Origin: Gyromitra esculenta
Taxonomy: Eukaryota > Ascomycota > Pezizomycetes > Pezizales > Discinaceae
Length of the DNA stretch: 64,000 nt
Direction of reading: 5' to 3'
NCBI GenBank assembly: GCA_038503075.1
Contig: JBCAML010000012.1
Location: forward strand, 186,001-250,000
How positions within the stretch are numbered: the stretch's first letter is position 1; each line of letters starts with the position of its first letter. A program made the translations under genes and the position numbers. Positions 36,101 through 50,800 of this stretch are shown piece after piece. Under the pieces are notes generated by a model. It searched no databases, was not told the origin of the DNA, and saw only the letters and a program-made list of their open reading frames with translations.

Positions 36101-37883
36101 GTGTCGAAAGGGGTCTTCCCTAGTAAGCTAAGTTAGGACTGGCATGAAGACGAAAGTAACCCTACGTTAACAAACACGGAAGTGAGTAGGCTCGGTGCTA
36201 GCGAAAAGGCGTGTTGATCTTGAAGGGGGAAAAGGCTGAGTGGGGATTAGGCTACGTTTCCATCACACCAGTGGCGAGAACAAAAAAACACCATGTCAGC
36301 AACCCCAAGATGGAGTTTTTTCGATGATCGAGTTCTAAAATAAAGTAACGGGAGAAACGAAAATGGGAATAATGGGAAAACACAGAACACAAGTAGGGGA
36401 GGGTGAGCCACGCGTACGGAGATCAATTCCGCCCCAAAAACTAGCACTTGGTGGCGGTGGCCACCGTCCCAGTGCAAGGATCTGTAAACATCGAGAAAAA
36501 AACATTCCCATCCCGCTTTCGATACCCTTTCCAGGAAAGTACTCCCTCCCATCAAAAGGACGGGTGGCCAGTGATAGCAGAAAGAAGCAGAAGATAGCCA
36601 AACCACAAGTCGTTCCCGTGAGACTTTCTCGGGATTAAGGCACTAGCCACTAGCCACGGCACTGAAATCAGGAATTCACAGGTCTAGAACAATACTCCAG
36701 ACACTCTGAGGCGGGTACTTTCTTTCCAATAGTCAAATACGAATTTGGTGACTCTGCTTTGCACTGCTATGACCACCCGATTCCCCCGAACTACGGGAGA
36801 TACACTCCTCCCCACAAATCTCCCGTGTACATCCTGCAAGGAAATTTTTGGACATTTCAGAAATCCCGCAACCAGCCCCACCTAACCTTCTCGAACTTAA
36901 ATCTGTTGTACCAGTAGCAGCCATGCCCAAGCCGCCGTTACACGACCCCTTTCTCTAAGAAAAATCGACGAGCCAACAAAAAAACCATACCCAGATTTTT
37001 TGATTGAACGCTACCAAAAAACCCCCCCACACAAAATTCTCTCGCGGAAACCCCCCCATCCAATGGAACCCTAAGATGCTAATCATCTAACCGGCACAGG
37101 TACCTGCTGCCAAAAATAAATAAAATAGACAGAAAAAATAACTGAATGATCATACAGGTAGCTACGGGTGGTACTATCGATCATTAATTGGATCAAGAAA
37201 ATCGCAAGGCAAAGGAACACACAAAAGAAAGATACCAGCACTCACTCTCAATTTCGGCTTAAACCTAGTCAGACAAAACATTAGATGCGTCGACCCTCAA
37301 AAAAATACCTTCCGGGACGAAAAATGAGACGGAACATGAAACAACTAAAAACGAAATCGAGCAAAAACGAAAGAAAAAGGGTAATAGGAAGAAAAACTTG
37401 AATACCACAGCTAAAAAGAAATGGGAAAAAAAACCGAAAACTGCAAATCCCCGATTCCCCGACCCACCTAATGAAAGCAAAAAACCCCGTTGCAAATGCC
37501 TTAAATCCCTCTTTTGAAACGCTTCATAAATCATTCAATTCGTTAATGCATGCATATCACCTTCCTAACATCTCTGCCTAGATGCCGTTCCCAATAAAAG
37601 AAAAAAAACCTCTACATCACTCTGCATATCTCTAGTGACAGATAATCTAGAGTGATGGAGGTATAGAGAAATGACCAGTGGAATAAATGAAGGGACACTA
37701 GATAACTATCCTGTTCTACTCTCAGAATGAACATTGGACACCACGATATAATTTTAGAGTAATGAGAACTGAAATAGGGATTAAAGAAAAATCGAACTCG
37801 CTGCTCAAATTAGGAAACTCAATGTGATGACGTTCGCGATTGATGTGAAATATAAATCCCTGGACGTTGAAGGGAGTAACTAT
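33115..37883. other. 4.8-kb intergenic spacer
   Basis: No gene recognised. Holds an inverted repeat GTGTTTCGG / CCGAAACAC (33467-33506), a 12-bp tandem repeat at 35551-35598, and an A-rich stretch at 36950-37450 whose frames are low-complexity Phe/Lys artefacts. Confidence 0.45.
35551..35598. repeat. 12-bp minisatellite GGTGAGAGTATA
   Basis: Three full perfect copies (35557-35592) flanked by two half copies, in non-coding DNA. Confidence 0.85.
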
Positions 37884-40205
37884 CTAGCAACGATGACTTC
37901 CGGAGGGTGCAGAAGGTATTGTTCCGCCATTGTTCCGATGAAACATTTCCACCAATCTCTTCCCCACAGTCTCTTCCAATTCCGTCCCATCTCTCGCAAT
38001 CTTGACTTCCCGATTCGCATTCCACAGGTTTCGCAGTCCTCTCGTGCGATAGAAGGGCACTCTGGCAGTTGACATCCACTCAACCTTGAAAGGTTTCCCC
38101 CAGGACTTTGAGACGACAGTTGCCTTCTCACCAACATCACCGCCCTCGCCCTTCTCCTGGCTGCTGTTCTCGGGAGCTTCGTCGTCACTCAGAGCCTCCC
38201 AGAAGATGGTGCCACGGGCCGAGTCGTCGATGATGCGTCCTTGAGGCGCTGTGTCTGTGGCTGGAGTATATATCGCTTTTGGAAGATCTGGATCGTCGAG
38301 TTGTTGAGTTGAGGGTGCCCACTCAATGACATTCGACGGGTCTTCCTGGATTGGTGACTTCATCCGAGCGTAACCATAGTATTCTCCGGATTTATTAGCG
38401 GAAAAGATCAGATAAACGTTATCTGCATTCTAAGACGCCAAGAAAATAGATTAGTACATTGGACCATACGTCAATAGTAATAAATGGCTGCCACAAACCT
38501 CAAACGCTTCATTCAACGCAGTTTCATTATGACTTTGCGTCGCCCAAATGCCATTTCGGACACTCAAGTCTAGATCTTCCACAGTCAAACTTTTCACGAT
38601 AAAGATCCTATCTTTACCGGTTTCCCGAGAGGAAGCTCTTGCTCCACCAGGACCAATGGGAGGACTCTTGGCACTTGCTGGGCGAGTTTCTCTGTCAGCC
38701 TCTTTACTTCCTTCATCCCCGCTTGCTTGGGAAGACAGATCGGCTGATAGATCAGGAGATGGTATAGCCGCCACGACGGTAGACGAGGCTGCAGAATTTC
38801 TCCGCAGCCGACACACAAGACGTGTGTTCTGAAACCTCGAGTCATGGAAGCGTGCCATTGCCTCATTGCAAGCTTGTTCTGTTCGGTAGTTGACAAAGGC
38901 ACAGTTGCTCTTCGAAATTAGGAATACACTTTCGATTTCGTCTCTTGCGTCTCTCGAGAAATAATCTTTCAAGTCTACCACTTGCGTCCCCGCTGGAAGG
39001 TTTCCCACCCATAACGCATGCCCTGACTGCTTTGGTTTCCTGGGTGGCCCACGAGGCATCCCAGGATGGAGTGAGCTCGGGGACGCTGTGCTCTCGTAAT
39101 TTCCGGGTGTTGTTGCATTTGTTGTCACACCTGATGTTATTCCTGAGCTGTTAGACTGGGACAGCTCAAGGTACATTGGAAAAGACGCTGGGTAGCCCTG
39201 ACCAGACGGTCTTGGAGACTGCCCGTGCCTGAGGTCATAGTCACCTAAACCTCTTCCGTCCCACTGAGGAACACCAGGATATCCAACGAATGCTATAGCG
39301 GCATCAGTCTCAGAGTCTCGTCTTTTCGGTGGAGAATGTCGATTTGGAACACTATGTCGTCGGATATATGGCACTTTTTGGGTGTGTTTATTCTGGGAAG
39401 ATCCAGCCTGCTGGGCTATCTGCTGATTTGGGGCTTGAGGAGTCATGAAAGCTACTGGGGGGACGTAGTAATATCCGCTCATCTGAGGTGGGCCGTACCA
39501 TTGGGGTGCGAAGTGTGTTTGGGCTGGGCCTGCTGATTGAGGATATTGAGTAGGATAATTGGAAGAATAAAGGCTACCCTGTTGTTGGTGCTGCTGCAGC
39601 TGCAGATCTTGTTGTCCCGTTTGAGCAGGAGACTGGACATATTGCTGTGTATAAGGATCAAAAAAAGTCTGGAAACCAGGAATATGATAATATTGTCCAC
39701 CGCTTGAAGGTGACCCTGCACCACCTTGGAACTGTTGGATATGCTGCTGCGATGGCTGGTATGTAGCTGCTGTCGAAGCCAGTCCTCCCTGGAACCGTTG
39801 TTGATTATGAGGAGGTGGCTGAGCGCCTTGCTGTTGCTGTTGCTGCTGAGGATATGCTGGTAAGGATCTTTGCATGCCTGCCATGTTGAACATCCCTTGA
39901 TGGCTTTGATGCCCTACGGATGTTGTTCTTTGCTGCATATATGGAGCTGGGATATAAATCGGTTGCGTATATCTTGGTTGTTGTGCAGCATAGGGCAGCT
40001 GGACCATAGGAGCCGACATGTTGTTTCCTGAGGCTTGAGCTGATGTGTAACGCTCTGTACTGGAATGGGCAATAACTGGGGGGGCCGAAGTGGAAGATTG
40101 CTGATCCGGAGCTACGCTCTCGTTCTGCGCCTTGTATCCACCTGATGGTGTGGATGAGACTATCAAGTTGCGCGTGGATTCACTAGCCAGCTGCGCATCG
40201 CCCAT
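37884..40205 (-). CDS. RRM and YTH domain RNA-binding protein (putative m6A reader)
   Basis: Binds RNA and, by family, N6-methyladenosine. Exons 40205..38499 and 38429..37884; the 69-bp intron (donor GTTTGT, branch TACTAAT, acceptor CTTAG) lies inside the YTH domain, total 750 residues. Residues 1-330 are Gln/Pro/Tyr-rich and disordered with a polyQ run. The RRM spans about 396-469 (RNP2 LWVGNL 398-403; RNP1 KSNCAFVNY 432-440). The YTH domain starts RIFIVKSLTVEDLDLSVRNG at 533, with cage Trp in GIWATQ (554), then YLIFSANKSGEYYGYARMKSP and KVEWMSTARVPF (W687). About 85 acidic, low-complexity residues separate the MKSP strand from KVEW, where many YTH domains have a short loop. The start at 40205 is chosen because the upstream in-frame ATG at 40241 lies inside a likely 5'UTR intron. 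Confidence 0.92.
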
Positions 40206-40224
40206 TGGTATTCTTGAGATGTGC

Positions 40225-40325
40225 CTACTAGGAAAGATCACCAGTTAGAACTACACACCCACACATTTCCACACGTGTAAAAAGAACAGGTCACCCAGCA
40301 CATCTACAATTCAGTGGCAACTTAC
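40225..40325 (-). other. probable 5'UTR intron of the RRM-YTH gene
   Basis: On the minus strand a consensus donor GTAAGT (40325..40320), a branch-like TTCTAACTGG and an acceptor TTTCCTAG or TAG (ending 40228 or 40225) precede the ATG by about 20 nt. It removes the alternative upstream ATG at 40241. Confidence 0.65.
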
Positions 40326-41310
40326 TTTTTAGAAAGTTAAAATCCAAAACGGAAGGCAAGAAATAAAAAATAAAAATAAGAATAACGGGTGGAGGGAAAA
40401 AAGAGCGGTTGAAGGGAAGAAAAGGAAACGGACAGTCGGAAAATTTGCTGATGGAGGGTTTTTGAGGAAGATCTAGCAGGAGGGGTAGTGAACCGACGGC
40501 TCGTACCGAGCTTATATATCACGACAGTAGTAATGGCCCTTAGGGAGGGGGAGCCCTGAGTACAGCTGCGGTAAGGCGTCAACGGCGAAAAGTGGGAGCA
40601 GAGATATATGTTCGCAGCACAATGGTTCCTGGATTTGCTCGTGTGTTTCTCCCGAGCCAATTGTGGCTTGCAGAATTGTTCCAGATAGAATTGCCTCAGA
40701 CTCGATGATTAACGGGTCGGGAGGGCAGAGAGTGGAAGGACAAAAGACAGGGGAGATGATGTCTCAACCAGAGTCAACATAGATGATAACAAAACTTGTC
40801 TTAAGGATGTCTGAGGGGTGGGTGTGGTGGAGGGGGGTGGGAGTGGGTAAGTCAGGGTGGGAAGCGGTAACACTCGATCACTTACTCGCCAACTCTCTTG
40901 TTCCACTAAAACAATACGAAGAGGAAGGATTGTGGAAGGGAGAGAGTTAATAGAGAGTGATGGATGACGAGAGTAACTTTTTTTTCTTCAAGGGGGATGT
41001 GCAAAGGGATGAAATACCCTGGAGAACACAATGCTTCTAAAAACAAAATCACAAAGCGGAAATTTTGTATGGAGAGAGAAGAGAGAGAAAAAGCACCGGG
41101 ATCAAAGGACGGGGGGGGAAGATGTGCGAACTACTTTTTTTCGGGTGTCTTAGATGTATGTATCGCTCCCGTATCTATCGAAACGGGTCCTTTCTCCACA
41201 CCGAAAGCTGTCACAAGGCGGAACGGGTTAGATAGGTGGTTGAATGACGATTTCAAGGGAGGTGGCGAATCTGATCTCTAACTGCCCGGTTGGTGAACAG
41301 ATGTGGAAGA

Positions 41311-41367
41311 GTGATTGAGTGATTGATTGACTGATTGACTGATTGACTGACTGACTGACTGATTGAC
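41311..41367. repeat. GATT/GACT tetranucleotide microsatellite
   Basis: About 57 bp of alternating GATT and GACT units, differing by single T/C transitions. Confidence 0.85.
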
Positions 41368-41873
41368 CTAATCCCGGGTGATTCTCAGGGACAATACGAA
41401 ACGAGAGTGTGAGAGCCAAAAGGTCAGAGAATCTTGAGGAGTGGAGAGAGTGTGAGCCAAGTATGTATCTCTATGTAGGCATGTATGTATGTAATGTGTT
41501 ACTATGCAGGAAGTGATGGCACAACAAGTAAGAATGTACTTTTAAGGCAAAAGCAGTGCCAGTAGGCGGGATTATAAACGAAGCCCTGGAGGTGAGAGAC
41601 ATGAGGCGTTTTGTGATTTTCGTAGTTGAGGCTGAGAATTGAGATCTCTCGCTGTGGGCGATTGATGGATGGAATGGCCGGCTGAGGGGATGGGCAACAT
41701 TTTTCTTGGGTTGCTTGCGCGGCGATTCCGTAAGTAAGAGCAGCCGCGGAGGTTGACCCAGTCTTTGAACCAGCAAGAGTAAAAGGAAAAAGAGAATACA
41801 GAATCTAGTCGCACGGACTGCACATCTTCTTGCGAACGAAGAAGACGTGCAGATAGATATGGTGGTAGCATAT

Positions 41874-41897
41874 CATGGCATGGCATGGCATGGCATG
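41874..41897. repeat. CATGG pentanucleotide repeat
   Basis: Nearly five tandem copies of CATGG in spacer DNA. Confidence 0.8.
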
Positions 41898-44800
41898 CCC
41901 AGTTGGTAACAGAATTGATGCAGCACAGGTACGGTATTCACATGTGGCAGTGACATGAGGGTATGAGGGAGAGCGGAAATATAAGAAACTGTGGCAAGTG
42001 AACACAACACGCTAAGGCCTTTTACTTCCTGGTTTGCTCGATATCGTGGGACGGTGGGGTCTTGGATAGCATGCGGGCGTTAACGGGCAGGGAATGGAGA
42101 AATTGGATGATGGATGTGGCCAGTGCCAGCACGCAGTGGGTAGGCAGTGGAGCGTACATGTAGTACCCTTGTTATTGCTAACTTCTACCCAGTCTTTTGA
42201 TTAATGTCAAAAAAATTATTGACCATGGTCACATTATTATCGCCATTATTACTATTATCACCATTATTATTACATCCTGCATAATTATTCGCAAGAACAC
42301 CCCCGATGAAGAAAGAGAAAAAAAACCTCCCGAATTGCAAATTCGCCCTCAGGTCTTCCTTCTACTGGTACCGGCAAGCGTCCCGAGGAGGGAAAGCACA
42401 CCCACCCATCCACAAGCCAACGTTCTCGGCCCTGGGGGCCGTTCCTGAGGCTGGCTGACCTCTGAGCTGCGGTGGCGTTCCGGCGCGCGTGTCGCGTCGT
42501 TGCCTACATGCTGCTGCCGACGATTCAATCCGTCAGTAGACTAAACTAAGCTTCGCTTGTTTGCTGGGTTGATGAGATACACGAGAAAGGCTTAAGGAGA
42601 AGAGAAGGGCCGATCCGATTTCCAGGGGACTTATTAGGCTGTGCCCGTGTAGAGTATGTGCGTACATACTGTCCCCCCAACCTAGCGTCTATTAAGCATA
42701 GCACGCGGGACGACCAGAGCGAGAACATGACCATGAAATCCTCTTCTGAGTCTCCCCCTCCCCTCCGAGTCCCTCTCCTCAGGGTAAAAAAAAAATAGTA
42801 AAAGCCGAGGCGGATAAGCATTTCTCATGGGGCGAGTTCTAAGGCTCTGCCCCACCACTGATGAGCGGTGTTGAGAGATCAGATGGCCATGGGTAATAAA
42901 AAATAAATGGAGTCGATACAGAAAGCAGGAAGGATCCTGGTAATTGGCGGAGGTGCCGATCGCCTGGAACAAAGGAAAAAGCATGAGAAAAACAAGAAAA
43001 CGATTGACACTGAAGATCCAAGCGCCATCGTGTGAAGATCGATCAGGTAATAAAAAATAAGGCTCTCCGGCAACCTTTTTTTTTGCTACCCATGTCTGTC
43101 TGTTTGAGCAAGCGAGGTTGAAGTCGATTGGTTGTTCTAGAACATGATTCGAAGCATCGGAGAAATACACGACGATCGGTTACTTTTAGATTTCTCGGCT
43201 TCCGGTAGTGGATATGTGCGAATTGACAAAAAAAACCCCGTTTTTTTCCCTTCTCTCTCTTCATAGAATGTCTTTTAATTGTGCGTACAGTAGGAATTTC
43301 GGTTCACCCGTGATAAGGTGAGGTCAAAGATGGCCAGTACCGGGATGTTAACAATGGCGAACCACTGTTAAGTAAGTCGTCTCCCGCCTGCACGATGAGC
43401 CACACTAGTTCATGCACTGTACCTACAGCAGGGCTAAACAATGGTAATGCTTAGAAATTTACTTACGTTCCCTCTTTGGAGTGGCTAAAAAAACTTGTTA
43501 CGGTCTGTACGTCATTGATGATACATGTAGTTATTTGTGAAATGAGCTATACAATACTGACCTGGGAAACAAGCCCGGTGCCTATCAGACTAAAAGCCTT
43601 GACGATGCCATAGCTATTGTAGAGTATACAATATACGTAGAGTGATTGAGAATTAACCCTTTCAGGCTGTTGTGAGTTTCGCGGGCTAGCAGATACCTAG
43701 AGTACCTATCCGCCTTGCTATCCAAAGAGGGTTTCTCTACCAAACCAGACCGACTATCACCTACTACACACATATCCGGAGTGTCTATTTACGCTCCTCA
43801 ATCCTATGTAGGGAATTGCGATATCACAACAGTAAGTTTCGTCAGTGGCGCATCCACAGAGACACGTAAACGGGTGGCACTAGTCCCAGATGACAGGTGC
43901 GGCGCTTTCCGGATCTTGAATGGACTTCTTGCAAGATCTAGGGGGAAGTTCCGTAGCAGAGCGAATGCTAGCTCATATGTACAAGCTCCACACCACCCAA
44001 TAAACCATCTCGAGATGAATATTCAAATCGCGACAGCAGAACACAACGGGGCTAAAGACAAGAATTGTGACAAGAATTATGGTGAAAAATAATGTAGGCT
44101 GTAACATACATGTAATACTAATCGTTCTATCGCATTGAGTAAGCAGCGTCGATTCGTCCGGTGCAGAGATCCGTGTGGAAGAGGCATGGCTGAATTAAAC
44201 CTTACATGTACCTCCGGAATATCATCCTCCTACGCTATCCTTCTTGAAGCATGTCAAACAGGGATAAATAGTTCGGGGCATAGTTCAGGACATGGTCCGG
44301 CTCAAGGTCAGGGGTTTCTGGACCTTTGTCATGGCAATTTTAATGGAATTCCATTCGGAGAGCTCCATGGGAATCCAATGCCAATATATACGCGCATGGA
44401 CCAATTCTTGTTCCCCACGCAAGTGACCTTTCTACTCCTCCCCCCTGCCTCTGATATAAGACCCAACTTCAAACGTTTTTTTTCACCAACTTCACCTAAA
44501 GTATGATATATACTACGATTCGGCCCATACAGTGAAAGACGTTGGCATCGAACTAATGATATTTTCTCACGAGATAATCCCGTAAGATGCGCCAACCCTA
44601 TTGGCTGTGCGGAGGAGAAGGTGGGTGATCTCAAACATACTCCCCTCCTAGTTTGACTGCATAATAGTGGGGTCAAAAAAAAAAAAACTATACACGGGAA
44701 ATGCCTCCGATGTTCAGTTGCCCATTCTTTATTGCTAGAAAATAATAATATGAAAGTCCTATTAGATAGTTGGGCTTGAAATCCCCCCTCTCCAACCTTC

Positions 44801-47800
44801 CTGCAGTACCTAACGCACCAGGGGGGAAATTCGTCTATCTTTTTTCTCATGAGGTGCAAATATCGGGATTATCTATGGTACATCGAAATAACCGGTAGGC
44901 TCACCGTACTTGCAAAAAACCCGGTTTCTGAAGTGTCATAGAGGCTCTGTACGGCTGTGGGGTGGGGTGTCAAGTTTCTCTGACTGGCTGCGGGGTTACC
45001 ATTTTCCTGCCAAGTACCGCGCTTCCTTGAGCGGAATTATTGCCGTGTTGCATCGAGGAGGGGGGTATCAGACATGGCAAAGATCGGCCGGGAAGTCCCC
45101 GCCATCTGACGATGCAGATGCAAGCTTGAAGGCAGGAACAGGGGAAAATCTTGGAACCCATGAAATAGGTATTTAAGATTGGCGGGTGTGCCACTTAAAA
45201 TACACGCGTAAAAGTTACTTTCGTCGGGGATTCGCATCATTTGCCTTGAGGCTGATCGTTTAATTCGTGGCTACGAAGGCTACGTTAAAGCCACGCACGA
45301 CAGGATTGGCATACGTTTTTGCTTGCTTTCCAAGGTTGTGGATAGTGAAAGATCCCATCTATCTCTCAATCTATCTAGCTTGGATGGAGATATTTTTAAT
45401 GCGGTCGCAACAACTATCAGAGCTTCTTAAGATCATCGCTGCAGTCAGGTATTCTGGGGGTTATGTACACTGCTGTGAGAGACAAATGGGGACAGATGAC
45501 TGATGACCATCGTCGATGAGTATGAGTTGTAGAATTAGGAAAGGAAAGAAAGCTCAGGGTCATTTCGCCTCGCCATGTTAGCCCCACAACAGGCATCATT
45601 GCCATTATTAAGAAACGAGCGGGATATCCGGGTGGGGCGTGTGCGAATGGCATCTTCATTTCCACAATTGACAGGATTTTATTTAGGATTGAGAAAAGGC
45701 TCACCGCGCGGATGGACGTTGAACTAAACTCGCGTGTCATGGTACGATGGAGTGCACTGCCACAGAGTTCGGTAACATTTTCGTGTGGCGAATTTGATAA
45801 CCTTATCGTCCATCGTGTTCCATATGAAATATATTCCATCGCTTAGCTTAAGTCTAATGCCATCACTCGCATGCGTGATAATAACATAAACCGCGAACAT
45901 GGGATAGATCAACGTCGTTCTCGATCTTATCCACTGTCGTCGTAAGCAAATGTGGGCTAGAGCCGATAATAAACGACTGTTTTCGTAGTTCTGCGAACCT
46001 CTTTGGTTGGTGGCGAAAAACCGCCTTGATGAATCCGATAGGTACTGCATCCCATCCCATCCCCCGTAGAATCCCTCTTTTCTCCGGGATGCCGTCCTGT
46101 CAGAGCCTGGATTATTTGAGGCGAAGCACCATTGACACAACGCGACGCCCCCCATTGGTGTACCTGAAGGCTGAAAAGAGCAACGCGTCCACATCCTGCA
46201 CCTCATCGCAATTGCACAGATGATCTTGGACGATGTAAACTGTAGCACGACAAACAAGTACCTCTAGATCCGGAAAGAAAGGAAACATCGTACCATAGTC
46301 CACACCATAGTCCACATCATAGTCCATGTTTTCGTTACTACGCCACAATAGAAAGTGAACCCCACAAAGTTGCCGAACCGCCGAAGGGTATACAAAAGGT
46401 GGAACGAGATATTTGTTCTGCGATTAAGCTACCCGTTCTTCGGAAGCTCCGTCGACTAGCATAGAGTACCAAGAGATCGTTGAAGATGAACGCCACCCTT
46501 TGTGCTAGGCCCTTTCAGAAACGTCACCCAAACGCGATATCATCTCGAACTTTTCTCAACTGAAGACGAATGCCTCTGTACTCTGGAGGCGACCCCGGTC
46601 TAGGGATAAGTTTTTAAGATGCTTGAATGTCTGAGATGAAATCCCCACATGCATCGAAGCCAGGAACCACACGGTATCATATCCAATGCGGTTTACTTAC
46701 CTCTACCCGCTGGGAGTCTATCTAAGATAGCTTGCTATTGTACAACACCAACTTCGATTTACCAGATTCCTGGGATTTCCAATGCGATCCTGCGGCTCGT
46801 TAAAATTCCACTAATAGAGCACAGACCACCATCACCACCACTATCCCAACAGGGCGGGGAAATAACAAAAAACAAAAAACAAATACATCGATTGTGAAAA
46901 GGAACACGATGCTCCTGGATAATCAACTCTTCGATAAATACCGGCTAGGAGAAGACAGATGGGTCCATAAGATCTTCGATATTATGTCATACTTCTGTGT
47001 GGAAATTTGGATGGAGCAACATGCAATCGTGGTAGCCACCAAGGCTTGTGTGGCAACTCCTCTCCCTTCCCTTTCGAGATACCGTAGAACTGACAACAAC
47101 ACAGAAACTAATGTCATAACTTGCCTCAACAATAATGCGCGAGGGGATAGGCCGAGATTGACATCAACAATGTTGAGGTTTCGGATGGCTGGGCATGGGA
47201 AACATCCCTCGCTCAGAACCTCTCGTACTATATCCAGGATGTCGAATCCGTATTGCGTGCCTTCCGTGCTTGGCCGTCATGAATGCCACTAGTATCGGTT
47301 TGCCTCTGAAGATCAAACGCATCTATCTTTACCAGTGTCTTACGGTTCAAGTCTCTTCGGAACTCTGTGACCCGAGGTTGCGGTTGCTGCTCTTATGGTT
47401 TCCCTGATTAAAATATCTACGGCCCGACTCGCCCTACCTCTTGAACACGTGCAACGTGAGTGGTATTCTCAATATGATAACTTCTTCAATATACTCTTGG
47501 AGTTCCTGTTTCTGACTGCATGTTATATTTAACTCTCACGGTAATCTGCCCTCCAGGATGCAGCATGCACAGGTTCTCAATCGGCCTCTCGTACACGTCT
47601 AGTTACCTGTGGCCTCCAGCCCTCGAATCGGAGATCTATCCTCAATTGAACGCTAGTTTTTTCGTGGAAATGGAAGGAAAAATAACCGCATAGCCTTTCT
47701 CTCAATGACTTCACCAATCTATGAGTACATTATTGTCTTTGAGTTCCCTGCTCCCTTGTCACACAGCGATAATTATTCTTCCTGCCCCAGCTACCACTCT

Positions 47801-50800
47801 CTGAAATCACTCCTCCTGCTAACACGTATCCTGCACTGTTGGTCATGCGGACGCTTTGCCTAATTTCCCTCACAAAAGTCCTCGAATTATGACAAGGGTT
47901 GGTCGAGGAAGACCGATCACCCTGGTCGGCCGATTCAACCCGTTGACTATCAAAAAGCCTTTTCTCCCCCCCCTCAGCCCTCGCTTGTGCCAGTCATAGC
48001 AGGAAAGGACATTAAATCCTCCCCTCCCCTCACAAGACCAAGTCACAAAAGTGACACCTTGCATGCAGAGCTGTCACGGAATAACATGGAATCACACAGA
48101 ATCACAATTGTTTTAGCACCCATCTACTCTAGTACAACATGAGCTAATGCACTGTAGCGCTTCTAGGTGTCCTCTTGACTCAGTAGAAAGGGTATGGTTT
48201 CTATCCCATTCGTCCAGAATATTTTCCCTGAAACTCTTGCATGGAAGCACAGTGATCGAGCTTCAGCCTGACATCCCTTCGGCTTCTAAGATAGAGAAAA
48301 ATTTGCTGCAGCACTAGTTACTAGACCAACGCAGAGGCCTCATGTTTGAACAACAAGGTTCTTTGCACTTGCACAAGGTGTAAGAAAGCTTGCTGGCATG
48401 TAGTATGATCCAATCCTTGGCTAACACGCAGAGAGTATTGTTGTTGTTTATTCAGCAGGAGCAGACCGCTAGGCACGCGTACACGGCATTACTGCTGAGG
48501 GGAACTGAGCCCAGATACTATGAAGCAAGCACATTCTTGAGGTATGCGGGTCCAGCCCGTTCTCGAGGGCTAGCTATTTAAGACCAGACGTACGGTGCCA
48601 TGTATGCATATAACGGTTGAAAAACATCTAGGATAACTTCAAATTCTTTTTTTTTAACGCACTGGTTGATAATCGTCCCTAGTAATCCCATTTAAACTGA
48701 CACATACAACGTGTATTTTATTGGTACGAAATGGTCACTCTGACGACCCTTTCCCGGACCTATCATTTGCGTCATTCCCATACGATCTAGGTCTTTCTGA
48801 GGATCGGGAAGTACGGTCTTAGAAGTGCCATCTGGCATGAAGCTTTTGGAGTTTTTCGGCACACCCCATCAAACTATTTTTTCAGAGGTGTATCTCCAAT
48901 TAGGCTGCTAGATTAATAGATAATAGACCTCAATCGATCGGCAAGATGAACTCCCTCGGAGCTGACAGGATACAGCCAAAGATACAGTGTATTTCTCTTC
49001 TACACCATCGGCTAGTTTTTGCGACAGAAATGATGTGTTAGGCATCATATCAGATTTCGGGTAGATCTCTAGCGTTGGAACTGGTGTAGACTCTGTTCTT
49101 CGTATTCAGGAAATGGTGGATCGGTCGTTTACTAGATCGCCATAGGCAGCAATCAATTTATGGTTTTAGCAATCAATTATGTGGTTGGTACAGCTAATCA
49201 GAACCCTGGAAAAACTTTGACCGGTGAGCGGAAAATCCAAATTCGGAAAACTATACTTTGCAACATGTAGGGCATCGAGGAATAAAATTTCTGGGCAGAA
49301 AAAACTATAATGTATTTTTTGAAGGGATTTATAGTTTTTTAATTTCTCTGGAGTATAGAAACGGAGGGAAGCAATTTTTAATTGCTGCGGGTGTAAATTC
49401 CGTATGGTACGCTTGTGTAGTGTTAGTTCCATGTTTAAAAAAAATTGTGGGTCTTGCTTACCCTCGTTTCTCATGCTTCCCTAGCCTCTCAGAGAAATCA
49501 AAAGTGGTTATTCCAAACCAATCAAACGGCTTTATAAGTAAGCCCTCCTGCGACAATGGCAGATTTACCGTCAGGGGGTAGGCCCTTCGTGAAACGGGAG
49601 ATATCCTTGGTGAATTTCTACATCTGGACAATACGTGTTTCATGCTTGCGAGAACTAGAAGACATTATTGGCCAGCAGCCCTAAGGGAAAGGTAAGGAAG
49701 GTATCAGAGGGTTATCCTTGCTGGCTTGGCTTTTTCTTTGTCGAAGCTTCCGATTCATATCAATAGGGAGGTTTTAGCCAACCGCCTTGATTATTGTGTA
49801 TTAGCAATTAATAAGGTCTTAAGAACTGTCTGTTATGTTTCGTCCCTAGTTGTATCCATCCAATATCCCCCTGGTATACACTAGTAGCAAGGAGTTTTGT
49901 GGCAAATTATACTCAGCGGCTCAAAATGGATGGCTTCCTCCTGTGGCGTCACTGCGTGTATCTAAATAAATTAAACAGAATCTGTATCCACACCAATTGA
50001 TCTGTGCCATAACTCCGATATCCAAAAAGAAATGATCGTACCGACGTAGTTTCAAAAAGCCACCTTTGTTGCAGCGAAAAGGGCGACGATTGTCCCCCCC
50101 CCAAACTGCGTAAGTGAAATTGATCATTTATAAACAGTGGCGCCGCTGACAACACGAGATAATCTATCTTCTTTGCGAGATTGGCTGTACTCTATGGAAT
50201 TGGCTGTCAGATTTCCCTGAGCCCGCCGCACGATTGCCATGCGCCAGGGATTTTTTTACCTGGTAAAGACCGGCTAGCCCAAGAAATATTTGTCCTGCAG
50301 GCCTGGTGATCATACTGCAATTGAGGGGTGCTGGGCGAAAACGAATCTCTGAAGATCCTTCTTAACTAGATCTGGGTCAGCAAATCTCCGGAGTATGAGA
50401 GCTTGATCGCCATGGGAACCCCCGTATTCTTCATGTTGGATACATAGTCTACGAATTGCAATGCTGCGAAGTACTCTATATTGTAGTTATATATATTACA
50501 GCAGGCATTTATATTTACTGGCTCCGTGGAGGTTAAGCCACAAGCAGGAAGTCATGGTCAGTCAGAAGGTTGAAGATCATCTGTACAGAGTGTACTAGTA
50601 CACCGGCATTCTTTTCTAAAAAAAATTAAATGATCTCTGGATTCATGTCTCACTTATAGGCTTATACCGGTACCGGTATATTGTTTGCTAAACCCGACAC
50701 AGCACGAATTCGCAGATCACCACGTTTTGAAACCAGATCGCACTAATTATAGGCATTAAAATAAAACCTATATGTAATTATGGGTTAAAGCACCGAGAGA

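Noticed and set aside
37265..37534. minus-strand Phe-rich 89-codon frame resembling membrane segments
   Set aside because: It is the translation of an A-rich tract on the plus strand; low complexity explains the hydrophobic appearance.
45417..46348. overlapping minus-strand frames that might be a multi-exon gene
   Set aside because: Three frames of 60-177 codons overlap, but no splice set joins them and no motif is recognisable.
46894..47292. 132-codon plus-strand frame
   Set aside because: No motif, no neighbour support, overlapping frames on the other strand of similar length.
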